A DNA stretch of 64,000 nt, taken from Platanthera guangdongensis. Lineage: Eukaryota; Streptophyta; Magnoliopsida; Asparagales; Orchidaceae. This document shows positions 10,046 to 22,168 of the stretch, one piece after another. Made by a program: the position numbers and the translations under genes. The notes under the pieces were generated by a model. That model made no database searches. It was given only the letters and a program-made list of their open reading frames with translations, and had not been told where the DNA came from. The stretch's first letter is position 1. Each line of letters begins with the position of its first letter. The DNA lies in contig CM077158.1 in NCBI GenBank assembly GCA_039583875.1, positions 124,741,900 to 124,805,899 of the forward strand, read 5' to 3'.

Positions 10046-11582
10046 GCCCAGGTTTTACTTTTCAGCTCCGGATCGTGGCCGTTCGTTTCCTTATTTTGGG
10101 ATCCGGCGCCTCGGGGTTGTTACTACTGGGATATACATGAGATTAGGGTTTCAAATCCCTCACTTCTTTCACTTAGTCTCTTTTTAAAAGTTTAGAGAGA
10201 GGGGAGAGCAAGGAAGAAGAAAGGAGCCTAGATCCAGTCACCGACGGAGCTTCGGAGCTCCAAATCGTGAGCCGACTTCGGATTTATGGAGGCAAGGAAA
10301 AATGCTAGGGTAACGATTCCCTACTTGAGCATGTGAAGCTCTCGTTTCCTTTAGATAGGAAGCATGCTCTCGCGAGTTTGCGGTGAGTTAAGGTGTTCCT
10401 TCGGGTAGACATGAATAGTACCCATTGTGTACATGTAGAGTCCGTAATCGAGAATGGATATGGGCAAGATGTGTGAAGCCTACCCAGACAAGTTGGTCTG
10501 GATCGGTGATGTTACATTGCTTAAGTGACCGGAGAAGACTCCGTGTGGATGTCTGTTTTTTGGGTTTTCTATGCGGTAGATTGCAATAGGGAGCCTTGGG
10601 GATTAACTCCAAGGTGCACCCGAAAAACTGGGCAGATGCGTGATTCTGCCAGCATGGTGGCCTGGGAGCCAACTTGTACATAACTGGATTATGTATAGAT
10701 TGTATCGAATTGGGACTTGGGAAATTTTGACCCGCACATATGGCTTAAATTGTCGTTGCAATGCGAGCAACAGTTTAGGCGGAACCGTACCCGCTCTATG
10801 TCGTTCGGTTGGAGCCGTTGGCATAGATGGAGGGTCTTAGGCAATCTATGGCTTAAAATGACGCGACTAATGTCGGAAAGACAAAATGCTTGTAAGATTG
10901 GCTGTCCTAGTGGCAATGGTGATACCGAAATGTCTATGGCTTAAACTGACGTGACATTGACCGGTTCACCGAGAATGTGCCCTGAGTGCACCGGGTGTGT
11001 TGTCATGAGTGCCTGTGCCTGGGTTGTTGTGTTGTTACACTCTATTGATGTATTATGCTAACAAAGTGCAGGGAAGGAGCATCACCACCCCGAGTTGGGG
11101 GTGGGATCGTTATAATTTGGTCAGCATAGCTGACCGTTGCCTTTGTTTGCCACCGTGCGGTGGATTGTTGCTTGCAGGTACTACGGAGCCGAGTGCTAAA
11201 TAGCGGGCTAAAGCCCAAGTTGCTGAGCCGGCCCTCGAAGGCCAAAATTGAGTGTTTACTAGCTTTATTCATGTGTGACTGGCCTGCGTGCCGAGGTTTG
11301 GAAAACATGTTATTTGAGTAAACAAATGTAAGGCCTTAAGGCCATCGTACTTATGTATTGTACTTCATTACTATTGGGTTTTTGAGTAGTGGACATTCAT
11401 GTTTGGTTGGGTTCTTTAACTTGTAACTTTAAATTGCTTCCGCTAGAATGACTCTGTATAGGACGTTGGTTATTAGTTGGATGATTTCCATTGAGTAACC
11501 AGCCGGTCTGTCTGGGGTATATGGCGTCGGGCCCCGGCCGAACCTACTGCTATATGCTATACGACAGATTGGGGGTGTTACA
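9614..11582 (+). repeat. E3: 3' part of a gypsy-type LTR
   Basis: About 2 kb without coding text ends in GATTGGGGGTGTTACA at 11582, a form common at LTR ends of plant gypsy elements. The left part (9614-10045) is rich in CACGGGCGTG palindromes. The middle (10140-10260) is a purine-rich leader-like zone (GAGATTAGGGTTTC, GAGAGAGGGGAGAGC). A unit with TATGGCTTAAA is repeated at about 10739, 10847 and 10934. The left edge is cut by E2, so its start is probably outside the window. Orientation and class are inferred. Confidence 0.5.
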
Positions 11583-11971
11583 TATTACATGGTATAACCT
11601 CCATTTTATAGAATGGAGGAGATAAGAGAGATTACAATTAAACAATGTGGGACTAAATAATTACATGTATAAGCAGTTTAACATAAATACAAGCCGATCA
11701 AGCCACGCGGTTAGACGAATAGGCTAACCGCCCGACAACCACTAGAGGGAGATGACAAGCCGCCAGGGAGATCTCCAGGTCGCCCGGTCTCCAAGTCACC
11801 AGGGACATACCAGCAGACCACCAGGGCACCAATAACAATAGTCATGCAACCAAACTGTTGGGGAGAAACCGACAGACCGCTAAGACTGTAATCCGCCAAC
11901 TCGCCTAGAGATAAACCGGCAGGTCGCTCGGTCTCCAAGACGCCAGACCGCTCGGTCTCTATTCTACAACA
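11583..11971 (-). repeat. E4 3' LTR, truncated
   Basis: It matches the right-hand LTR (32111-32495) from the block TATTACATGGTATA onward and has the same palindromic CCGCCCGGTCTCC-type repeats. The terminal part present in the other copy (32043-32110) is missing. On the minus strand it starts TGTTGTAGAATAGAGACC. Confidence 0.85.
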
Positions 11972-11986
11972 CTCCCCCTCAAGCTG
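11972..11986 (-). other. E4 polypurine tract
   Basis: AGCTTGAGGGGGAG on the minus strand directly precedes the LTR start TGTTG, the usual copia arrangement for plus-strand priming. Confidence 0.8.
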
Positions 11987-12560
11987 GACTATATATGTCG
12001 ATCATGCCTAGCTTGTCACAAATGTGATGAAAAGATGCGGATACTGGCTTGGTGAAAATATCAGTCAACTCTTTGTCTAAGGTGACGAACGGAGTACAAA
12101 TTTGTTCCTTCAGATTCTCTTCCTGAATGAAGTGGCAGTCGACTTCAATGTGCTTTGTTCTCACAAGGAAGACTTGATTTTTGGAGATGTATATAGCGGC
12201 CTTTTTGTCGCAAAACATAGGTAGAGGATGGTTGTAGAATTCTCCTAGGTCAAGCATGATAGCCTGTAACCACTTCAACTCACATGTGGTCGATGCCATA
12301 CTTTGACATTCTGCTTCTGCACTAGACCTGGAGACGACAGACTGTTTCTTGCTTTTTCAGCTCACAAGGTTTCCCCCCACAAAGGTGCAAAATCCAGATG
12401 TTGACTTGCGGTCCCCTTTGTCATCAGCATACCTCGAATCGGAGTATGCTTCAATCCTCAAATGTCCATTCTTCCGAAAGAGGAGTCCTTGCCCAGGCAC
12501 TGATTTAACAAACTCCAATATTCTCAGGGCAGACTGTAGATGGTACTCCCTAGGATCTTG
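11979..12560 (-). pseudogene. pol: E4 RNase H
   Basis: C-terminal pol domain that removes RNA from the RNA-DNA hybrid. The lower frame (12299-11979) reads KWLQAIMLDLG, FCDKKAAIYISKN, RTKHIEVDCHFI and LTDIFTKPVSASF, all standard copia blocks. Upstream minus-strand text to 12560 gives SALRILEFVKSVPGQGL and DRKSTSGFCTFVGGN. The conserved SWKSKKQ tryptophan is a TGA stop here, near 12346, one base change from TGG. Confidence 0.88.
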
Positions 12561-12566
12561 AATGAA

Positions 12567-13606
12567 TTAGATAACCTTGCCTACCACATAAGAGATGTCG
12601 GGTCTGATCACCGTGAGATATATAAGTTTACCAACCATTCGTCTGTACCTCATAACATCTAAAAGAAGAGGAGAGTCATCCATCCAATTTTTATCTTCTC
12701 CAGTCGCCATGGGGAATCGGGCAGGTTTAAACCCAGTCAGTCCTGCCTCTTTTAATAAATCAAGAGCATACTTTTGTTGGGAGAGGACAAGGGAATTGAG
12801 CTTCCGAGAAATTTCTATCCCTAGAATGTATTTTGGAGAGCCCATATACTTTGTAACCAGGTGTTGACAAAGATGCTTCTTTGTCAAGGTTATCCCAACT
12901 TGGTCATCTCCAGTGAGAAGAATATCATCCACATATACCGTAAGCACCACTAGACCCAGAGAGGTTTTACGAGTAAATAAGGAGTGATCGGCAGAACTTC
13001 TCGTAAACCCACGACCACCACAATCCTGCTAAACTTGTCAAACCATGCCCGTGGACTTTGCTTTAGGCCATAGATAGCCTTCCTGAGCCGGCAAACATGT
13101 GTCTCCCCCTAAGCAACATACCCTGGAGGTTGCTCCATGTATACATCCTCCTGAATATCCCTATATAGAAAGGCATTGTTGACATCCAGCTATGAAATGA
13201 GCCAATACCGGTTGACAGCCACCGAGAGGAGGACGCTGATTATGTTGAGACGAGCAATGGGAGAGAAAGTGTCAAAGTAGTCAACCCAATAAGTCTGGGT
13301 AAAGCCCTTGGCAACAAGCCGAGCCTTGTAACGATCCACACTACTGTTTGGACGGAACTTTACCACAAATACCCAGCGACAGCCAACAACATTTGTGTCG
13401 ATGGGAGGAGGAACCGGGTTCCAGGTGCCCCGTTCAGTGAGAGTTGCAATCTCTTCATCCATGACAGCCTTCCAGTGCAGAATAGTAACGGCCTCCTGAT
13501 AGGAATGGGGAGTGGAAGTGGCCGAGATAGCCAACGCAAACTCCCTGTGCGCAGGGGTTAAACGATCATAAGACACAACAACAACAAAAGGGTGCTTGGT
13601 ACACAC
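12567..13606 (-). pseudogene. pol: E4 reverse transcriptase
   Basis: The N-terminal frame (13606-13190) carries [29 protein letters not shown] and [20 protein letters not shown] middle stretch with stops and a shift carries VYMEQPPGY and AIYGLKQSPRAWFDKF. The last frame (12950-12567) has the catalytic YVDDILLTG and GSPKYILGIEIS. Both catalytic aspartates are present, but the reading frame is not continuous. Confidence 0.88.
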
Positions 13607-13651
13607 CCGAACCCATTTGCGAAGAGTAATGGGAAGTTCCAGGTCAGCAGG

Positions 13652-14721
13652 TTACTCAGTATCCGGAGCATCCGCGGTAGAGAGGGCTGGCCTGGGAGTA
13701 GAGGGAGACGACGACGAAGATGAAGGAGATAGTGGAGGTGAAGAGAGAGGAGGAGATGATGGAGATGGTGGAGGAGGAAATAACTCAGTAGGTGTCAATA
13801 GGCTGGAGGGAACAAGAGGAGAATTGGAAGACACAAGTAGAGGAGAGGAGTCATCAGAGAAATATTGAGCATTCTTGAAGAAGGTAACATCCGCGGATAC
13901 GAACTGCTTGCGAAGAATGGGATCAAAACAACAATAGCCTTTCTGAGTGGTAGAGTATCCAAGAAAGACACCTTTGGTGGAGCGAGGGGAGAGTTTGTTG
14001 CGGGTAGCGGAGGGAGCGTACACAAATGCTGTGCACCCAAAGATTCATAGAGGGAGGGGAAAAGGATCCTTGCCCAGATAGAGAATGGAGAAATGAGTTT
14101 GACTGCGGAGAATCGTGGAGGGAATGCGATTGATGAGATAACAAGAAATGAGAACTGCATAGCCCCAGTAGGAGCGAGGGACATGCATTTGCGTTAGCAG
14201 AGTGCGAGTGACATCAAGGAGGTGATGGTTTTTGCATTCAGCCACTCCATTTTGTTGTGAGGAATAGACACAACCTGTTTGATGAACTATACCGTGTTGC
14301 ATACAGAAAGATGAAAAAGCTTGACTAACATATTCTTTAGCATTATCAGAGCATAAGATTTTAATGGAAACACCAAACTCATTTCTAATTAAATAGTTCA
14401 GAGCATTCTCGTAAGAGATACACTTAAGTACATAGAGAGAAGTCATCAATGAAAGTAACAAAATGAGAACTACCCCGACCAATGGTGAGGGTAGGAGTAG
14501 GACCCCAGATGTCGGAGTGAATGAGATCAAATGGACGGGTAGAACTACGATCTTGCTTTGACGAGAAGGAGGAACGGTGATGCTTGCTAAGCTGACATGC
14601 ATCACAGTTGAGAAGAGTGCTATGTGGAGGGAGGTGGGGCAGAGGATGATGAAGAAGTCATGGAGGAGGATGCCCATGATGGAGATGCCATTATAGAAGG
14701 TCTATAGAGGAGGAGGAGGAG
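13652..14721 (-). pseudogene. pol: E4 integrase, interrupted by E5
   Basis: Minus-strand text starts at the E5 junction (14721). It runs through the zinc-binding end (CDACQLSKHHRSSF), the first catalytic aspartate region (FDLIHSDIWGPTPT and FIDDFS) and, after a frameshift near 14460, the second and third catalytic positions (LCSDNAKEY and SSQQNGVAECKN). The C-terminal part at 14023-13652 has KGVFLGYSTTQKGYCCFDP. The rest of the pre-integrase domain lies beyond E5, at 27740 and above. Confidence 0.85.
14717..14721. repeat. Target-site duplication of E5
   Basis: AGGAG here is repeated exactly at 27735-27739, on the outer side of the other E5 LTR. Confidence 0.92.
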
Positions 14722-15689
14722 TGATTGGCCCGCGAACAGACTCTTACTGTAGTTGGTTCGGTGAGTCGATCGCCGCGGGCTTGCTAGCGGAGGCAAGTGC
14801 ACATATCGCAAGTAGTACTCGATATTTGGGAGAATACCGAGGTCGTATTATTCCTGGGAACGGGTTGATTACCCCTACTACTCCGAAAACACTATTATTT
14901 TACCGAAATAGTAGTTGAGGGTTTTAATTAAAATAGGACGAAAATAGATTTAAGAAAATAGTCGATGAAGAGATAACTCCCGGTATCGAATTACGTTAGG
15001 AATAAAAAATAGATTTGAATAACTAGAGATCTAAAGTTTCAATTTAATTAAAGCGGAAACTTGGCCGTGGAGGTTCAAAATAATGAGCTCACCTATCTCT
15101 AGGAATATCGCTCACCTGGACATTAAGGCTATTCGACCGGGCTCTCTTCCGACGAAGGATTCCCCTTAATGCCCGCAGTATGCTAAGAACCCCGCTATTG
15201 GGTGGGGAACCCAATCCGGTAGAGTTAGTGCGCCTCCTCTCTCGAGTGTTAGTGCGGAACTCTATTTACCCAGGGGTGATCTGTCCATACGCACGGCCTC
15301 TCAGCTAGCTAGCATATGGATAACGGAAATAGAGCCCACACATCGATATGTGGTTCTACTCGTCGTTAACCCGGGGTAAACCTTAAGTTTTTTAATTAAA
15401 TAGAAAAATTAGACATATGGTTATTTAAAACATTTTATATCACAAAGCTCTTCGATACCGAGGGCTAAAAGCAATTAACCACTCATCGGAATGGGGATAG
15501 CTTATATGTTTGGTTAAGCGGGCGTCCTAAACTATTCGCTGAAGGGTTATAAAAAAAATAAGAAGAAAAGTAAAATACCCTAACATTAGAAAAGTTATTA
15601 CAAATAAACACACCCGCACTCATTCAAACATATAATAAGGGACGCAAATAAAACTAAGTTACACATAAGAGAAAATTGCATAATTGAAA

Positions 15690-16215
15690 TTTGCAGGTCC
15701 CACTCAAACGAGTGGGGGCGGGAAATAAAAGCTGAAATTTGCAAGTCCTACTCAAACGAGTAGGACTGAAATGAAAGCGAGTCCTACTCAAACAAGTAGG
15801 AGAAAATAAATGCAACGCATGCACGTACTCTACTGAAATTAAAACACACACTCATAATGAAATACACACACACAGATCCCACTCAAATGAGTAGGTGAAA
15901 AATTAAAGCACGTCATTTAACTTTTAACGAGTAGGCGGAAATAAATGTTGATTACAAGGCTTTCTAAAATATTTACATCAAAATAAAGTCCGGCTATTTA
16001 ACTTCTACCGAGTAGGCGGAAAATCAATACCAGCCATTTAACTCAAATGAGTAGGCGGTAACATAAAAGCTAAAAATTACAAGTCCTACTCAAACTAGTA
16101 GGACTGAAAATACAATCCAGCCATTTAACTCATGTGAGTAGGCGGAAAAAATAAAAATACACACTTGCTTGAATAAAATCCAGCCATTTAACTCAAATGA
16201 GTAGGTGGAAAATAA
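15690..16215. repeat. GAGTAGG palindromic repeats in E5 LTR
   Basis: About a dozen copies of a short inverted repeat of the form CCTACTCAAACGAGTAGG, or CATTTAACTCAAATGAGTAGG, are spaced 30 to 70 bases apart. The same array is at about 25480-26000 in the other LTR, and a shorter inverted version is in E6 (30485-30760). Confidence 0.85.
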
Positions 16216-17174
16216 AAATACACAGGCACTCTACTTGAAAGTAACTACTCATGCACTCGACATAAATAAACACACACACACACACACTTGCATTAATTAA
16301 ATAAGATGATAAAGATTATCTCATACACTCACGCACTTGGGCGAGAAATAAGAAAAACGAAGTTATCAAAAAATTAAAACAACTACATTTCTACCGCTGG
16401 AATGTGATAGAAATGCGTAAAAAGACGAAATAAAAATTGTTTGAGCAAAAAGTTTTCAAATTAAAGTGAAATAGGCATGTGCCCGAAAAATTAAAACGTT
16501 TACGTTTCTACCGTTAGATTTTGATAGAAATGCATAAAAAGTGAAAATAAAAATTATTCGAGCGAAAATATTTTTTTTAATTGCAAAAATCTAAGTTCTT
16601 GAAAAATTATAATAACGCATTATACATTCTTATAGGCTTGTAAAATGGTTTAAAAAGTGAAGAAAACTAAAAAGGAGCAAAAGGTTTGTAACAAAAAAAC
16701 AAGGAAAAGAAAATCTAAGTTAGGAGTAATGAAAATCACTTTTTATCGTTTTACAAGTTTATAAGAACGAATTTTAAAGCATAAAAATCCTAAGTCTAAC
16801 CAATTTTTAAGAGTTTGAGAATGAAATCGGCTATAATAACGGCTATAAATTTTGTTATTATGATAGTAAAACAAATTGTTTTTCATTTTAAAACATAAAT
16901 TTTGTAATTTTTAACTCATACACACACGCACGTAATATGGAAATGAAATTAAAAGTACTTAGGATTGATGAAAAGGAGGCATTCAGAGATTTTTCAAAGC
17001 ATTATAAGGATGTAAAGAAAAGATTTTATTAACAAAAAAGTTGATTACAATGCTTAAACAAACTTGAAAAGGAGGGGGAAAGATTCTTAGAAAGCCCCAA
17101 AACAAGCTCCAAACGGCAGCCCTTAGCATCAAAACGGTTCAAAAATTTGGAACCCTTAACTCATACAGCAGCTG

Positions 17175-17185
17175 CCCTTTTATAG
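17175..17185 (-). promoter_or_regulatory. TATA box of E5 3' LTR
   Basis: CTATAAAAGGG on the minus strand lies just downstream of the palindrome cluster. Confidence 0.75.
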
Positions 17186-17952
17186 GCAAAAATTTCCAAG
17201 TACACGCCCTCCGACACGGGCGTGTCTCGGGGCGTGTCTGGGGCCGTGTCAGCACTATTCAACAGCAGAATTCGGTGATCTGACGGTGATGTGACAATGC
17301 GGCTGAAAATGCGGTGGTCACGCCCCATGTTACGGGCGTGACGGTGGGCGTGTCGTTCGGCGATTAAAGGCGTTGTTGACTTCGGGAGTCGCCGACGGCG
17401 GTTTGTCGGGCCAGGTGGAGAAGTCACGCCCAAGGTCACGGCATGACGCTGGGCATGTCGGGTTGAGTCGACACTCGACAAACGTCGAGCGGAAATTATC
17501 GAGAGGAAAATTCGTCGAGAGGGAAGAGGAGTCAAGCCCTTGGTCATGGGCGTGACGTTGGGTGTGTCGGATTGTTCGACGATCGTTGAGCGCGATTCGT
17601 CGTGCTGGAAGCCTTGATCGTCGAACGGGATGGACACGGGCTTGGTCACGCCCCGTGTCAGATTGACACGGGCGTGTGGCCGGGCGTGTCGACGATCGTC
17701 GAGCTTGAATTCTTCGAGCTAATTTCACGGGAAATTGGATTGTCACGCCCTGGACACGGGCGTGACCAGTAAGTACAAGGGCATGTACTTACTGTTTTGG
17801 GCATTATTTTTTGATTTTTCCTGCAAATTTCAGAAAATAAAAATAAAACAAGTTAGAACTATTTTTACAAAAAAGAAACATTTTATTAAAGAAAAATAAA
17901 CTAAAACGACTAATTTAATGTACATAAATATAGGTATATTTACAATTCATCA

Positions 17953-17993
17953 AATACCCCCATACTTAAACTTTTGCTATTCCATAGCAAAAG
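17953..17993 (-). other. E5 polypurine tract with adjacent stem-loop
   Basis: The minus-strand tract TTTAAGTATGGGGGTATT touches the 3' LTR. Immediately upstream of it (17993-17971) is a perfect 9-bp stem-loop, CTTTTGCTA with TAGCAAAAG, and a 5-base loop. Confidence 0.8.
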
Positions 17994-19780
17994 TTCGAGG
18001 TGAACTTATAAGGAATAGAAAAAACTCTAAGTTTAGCTACCGCTTAATCAATTATAAGAGAGATCTAAATAAATAAACGGGGTGTAAGAGTTAAGTCCTA
18101 AATTTATGAAAATGATTTAAATAGCACAAAAGTTTTGGCCAAAAGATTTCTTGATATAATCAAATAGGAAACAATAATTGTAATGGTTAGATTAACAAGA
18201 ATAGTTTGGAATTATATGAACTTTTAGCTTATAGGAGTTTTACTGGAAATAATGCAATTTACAAATTATGCTCTCAAAAAGATTTTTGATTTAAATCTAG
18301 AATCGTGAAATTGGCTAAGGGGGTTGATGTTGGTTTATGAAGAGGATTTGAAATTTGAGGTGAGGTATTTTTTTCTCGAACCTCCATTTTTTTTCTTTTT
18401 GGATAATTAGGAAAATGAAATCTTATTTTCCTAATATCAAAATTTTTTTTTCAACTTCATAATAAAATTAAACCCAATGTATATGTGTAGGAGTAATGAA
18501 TTTTATCCTCTTACTCCATAACATATAATCTTTTTAATCTATTTGGTGCCTATGTTTACGGAACGAAATCTTATTCTCATTGACATAGGATCTTTTAAGG
18601 ATAACAATTTTATCATGCCAAGTAGGCCATGATAAGGAAGGTGAGAAAAGAAAACTAGATTTTTTATTAAAAACAATTTTGAGAGCAACCTTAATAAATT
18701 GTAAGTTCCAATTTTTCAGAAAGCTAAAAGTAAACATAATTGAATCCTATAGTCGTTATTTTTTAACATAATACACGTGCTCCTATCAATAAAAAATTAG
18801 AAGTAGTGTCTAAAACGAGTTCGCTATTTTTAACAAAGCACAATGAATTCTTTAAAACTTAACCCCGAATATTTAAAATTTTTAATCTTATAATTCACAA
18901 ACGAATAGCAAACAGAGAATTAATAAAATTCATATATAAATAAACTCAAAGCAAATTTTTTGGATAGCAAGAAATTAAGGATGGTATATTCGATTTATTT
19001 GTTTCAAAATTATTTTTTTTGTTTTTTTAGAGTTTTATCTTCATTTTTTTTGTGTTTTTGATCTATTATCATTTTTTGTTTGAATTTTTGTTAAGTTTTC
19101 CTCTTTTTTTGATTTTTTTTACTTATTATCTTTTTTTTTTATATTTTTAAGTTTTTTGCGAAGAGTTCGAGAAAAATAGACGTTATTTACAAGAATGTTG
19201 GTGAAAAGGAAGGGGGAGAGAGAGAAGATTATTTACAAAAATATTTACAAAGATTTTTACAAAATGTAACTAAATATTTTTGGAATTTTTCGTTTTATAA
19301 TTTTTTTGATTTTTTTATAATTTTTTTGGAATTTTGTTTTTCTTTATAATTTTTTTAAATTTTTGGTTTAAAAAGAAAGAAAACAAAACAAGACCTTAAC
19401 TTTTTGGGATTTTTTCATTTTCAAATTTTTTTGTTTTGTTTTGTTGTTATATAGGTTTTTTCATATATATATTTTTTTATTTTGGAAGTGCAGAAAATAG
19501 AAATACAGCGCAGAAAATAGAAGTGCGAAAAAGAAAGCGAGAAAATACCCACATACTTAAGTCCAACATTGTCCCCAATGTTGTAACGTAAGTATGCGGA
19601 ACAAAACAGGTAAGATAATATATACAAAGAAAAGAAAGGGGGGGGGGGTAGAAGCCTCCCTGACAGGAGGTGGGGAAGGCGCAGTTTAGGAACCCTGCAT
19701 TATGAAGAAAGACAGCAAAGAAAAAGGTAAAGAGATAGCGAAAAAGATAAACATGGGGTGCCTCCCAGGAGCGCTTTGTT
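17994..19780 (-). other. E5 non-coding region between integrase and 3' LTR
   Basis: AT-rich, with long T runs (18360-19500) and no coding text; an Athila envelope-like frame is absent. At 19543-19583 a second module of stem-loop (CAACATTG, loop TCCC, CAATGTTG) and polypurine-like tract (CTTAAGTATGTGGGTATTT on the minus strand) repeats the layout seen at the 3' LTR. A GGGAGGCACCCCATG block on the minus strand (about 19752-19766) follows the integrase frame. Confidence 0.7.
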
Positions 19781-19789
19781 TATAGTCGC

Positions 19790-20407
19790 GTAGCTTGACT
19801 ACTTTGGTGGTTTATATATCTAGGAGGGTTTTGGATTCGAAATTAACGCCCACAGGATCGCCTGCTATGTATAATTTTAAGCGATGACCGTTTACTTTAA
19901 ACGAGCCTTTATCCGGGTGTGAGACGAGTACGGTCCCATATGGCCAAACCTCTTCAACTTTGAAGGGGCCGGACCAGCGTGATCTAAGTTTCCCGGGGAA
20001 AAGTCTAAGTCGTGAGTTATAAAGAAGGACAACATCGCCCGGAGAAAAAGTTTTTTGGGGCTTGAGTTTTCGGTCGTGATAAAACTTAGAACACTCCTTA
20101 TAGAACTTATTGCTCTTGTAAGCGTTTGCACGCCATTTATCGAGCTCGTTTAGTTACAGTTTTCTATTTTGGACGTCTAAGTTAGCATCGAGATTTAAGA
20201 GTTTTAAAGCCCAAAGTGCGTAATGTTCTAATTATACGGGGAGATGACACACTTTGTCGTAGACTAATCGAGACGGCATATAACCAATTGCGGTTTTGTA
20301 TGCGGTACGATAAACCCACAACGCATCGTCGAGTTTGATGGACCAATCTTTCCTATTAAGTGAAATGGTATTCTCTAATATGCGCTTTATCTCTCGATTT
20401 ACTACCT
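19790..20407 (-). pseudogene. pol: E5 integrase C-terminal part
   Basis: Minus-strand text in a frame different from the main integrase frame continues the domain: [52 protein letters not shown] and RSRWSGPFKVEEVWPYG, then FKVNGHRLKLY. The DNA-binding tail is therefore present but shifted, with a stop near 20235. It ends about 40 bases before the conserved GGGAGGCACCCC block. Confidence 0.82.
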
Positions 20408-21667
20408 CTATTTGGCCACTAGTTTGCGGGCGGTAGGGGTGGCAAGTTTGTGCGTGACGCCGTATTTAGCTAACATCTTAGCCATCTGGGTATTGCAGAA
20501 ATGCGTCCCCCTATCGCGTACAATAGCGCGCGGAGTGCCGAAGCGAGAAAATAGTTTTTTAAGAAATGTAACGACGACTCGCGCATTGTTGCTGGGGAGA
20601 GCTTGCGCTTCCGCCCACCTTGATACATAGTCGACCGGTACTAAAATATAATTATTTTTGAAAGATGGAGGTAGGGGGCCAACGAAATCTATGCCCCATA
20701 AATCGAACACTTCACATTCTAAAAACAAATTTTGGGGCATCTCATCGCGACAAGAGATGTTACCCGACCGCTGACAGCTATCGCATGCGCGCACAAAATT
20801 GTGAGCGTCTTTGAATAGAGTGGGCCAAAAGAAGCCCGCCTCTAGCGCCTTCCGTGCGGTCCGGTTAGCTTGATAATGCCCACCAGCCGGAACGTCGTGG
20901 CAGTGCCTAAGGATTTGCGTGCACTCCACACCCGCGACACATCTTCGGACCACTTGGTCCGCGCAGATACGAAAAAGAAAAGGGTCCTCCCAAAAGAAAT
21001 ACTTCAAGTCAGAAAAGAATATCTTCTTTTGCTGGCTCGAAAAGTCTTTTGGAAGCACCCTCGCAACTAAATAGTTCGCAAAATCTACGAACCAAGGCAG
21101 GGAAGATGAACTAATAGTTATAGCTAGGAGGCGTTCCTCTGGGAATCTGTCATTTATGTCAGATTCGACGAGTGCTTCCGCAGCGGGATTTTCTAAGCGG
21201 GAGAGGTGATCGGCGGCTAAATTTTTCGTGCCCCTCTTATCCCGGATCTCTAAATCGAACTCCTGCAAGAGGAGGATCCATCGAATAAGGCGGGGTTTGG
21301 CGTCCGTTTTCGCTAACAAATATTTTAAGGCGGAATGGTCGGTAAATACGATAACTTTGGATAGCGTAATATACGAGCGAAACTTATCGAAAGCAAATAC
21401 GACGGCTAAAAGTTCCTTTTCCGTTGTTGTGTAATTTCCTTCTGCGGAAGTGAGTGTCTTGATAGCGTAGTAAATAGGATGAAAATATTTGTTTATACGT
21501 TGGCCAAGAACGGCTCCTACGGCAATATCACTAGCGTCGCACATAATTTTGAATGGAAGGGTGCAATCGTGCGCCACTAAAATAGGTGAATTGATAAGTT
21601 TTTGTTTTATGAAATTAAAGACATACTCGTATTCGCTATCAAAGAGAAAATTTGATTCCTTTTCCAA
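20408..21667 (-). pseudogene. pol: E5 RNase H and integrase
   Basis: A 419-codon frame. RNase H positions are visible as [33 protein letters not shown] and [12 protein letters not shown], ending [15 protein letters not shown]. The integrase zinc finger follows ([15 protein letters not shown], then CDSCQRSG), then the core with WGIDFVGP and IVRDRGTHF. The second catalytic aspartate is kept, but the preceding serine of the usual SDxG form is arginine. The frame is lost before the catalytic glutamate ([11 protein letters not shown]). Confidence 0.92.
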
Positions 21668-21687
21668 GAGGCGAGTAAGCGGCTTTG

Positions 21688-22168
21688 TTATTTTTGAAAA
21701 ATCTTGAATAAAACGCCCGTAAAAGCCGTGTGCCCTAAGAAACTCCTAATAGATTTAACGTTGGAAGGAGGGGGAAGTTTTTCGATAATTTCAACTTTGG
21801 GGTTATCGACCTCCATCCCTTTAGTTGAAATCATATGGCCGAGAACCAAACCTTCTCGAACCATAAAGTTGCATTTTTCCCAATTTAAAATAAGATGCGT
21901 GTCCTCGCATCGCTGAAGGACACGATCTAAATTACTAAGACAGGACGGGAAAGAGCTTCCGAAAACAGAGAAGTCATCCATAAAGACTTCCATAATGTCT
22001 CCTACCAGCTCGCCAAATATCGCCAGCATACATCTTTGGAATGTAGCGGGCGCGTTGCAGAGGCCAAATGGCATTCTTCGATATGCGAAGGTACCAAACG
22101 GGCAGGTAAAAGTTGTTTTCTCTTGGTCATCGTGGGAAATGGGGATTTGGAAAAACCCCGATAATCCA
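21688..22168 (-). pseudogene. pol: E5 reverse transcriptase, C-terminal part
   Basis: The ORF from 22074 has MPFGLCNAPATFQRCM, the catalytic FMDDFSVFGSSF characteristic of Athila, and KCNFMVREGLVLGHMIS, then [11 protein letters not shown]. The stretch from 22168 to 22074 continues the domain without an initiator. Frameshifts near 22169 and 21700 separate it from the upstream and downstream pol frames. Confidence 0.9.

Larger units (their letters stand above)
14722..17952 (-). repeat. E5 3' LTR
   Basis: It is a direct repeat of 24505-27734, with plus-strand ends TGATTGGCCCGCG and ATTCATCA. Substitutions against the other copy are scattered; I count about nine in the first 165 bases, and other stretches look closer. 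U3 (17190-17770) holds CACGGGCGTG palindromes. A (CA)n run lies at 16270-16288. Many direct repeats of CTACTCAAACGAGTAGG and ATTTAACTCAAATGAGTAGG type fill 15690-16210. Confidence 0.95.

Noticed and set aside
17994..19780. Envelope-like gene expected in Athila elements
   Set aside because: The region is AT-rich with long T runs and no frame longer than about 70 codons.
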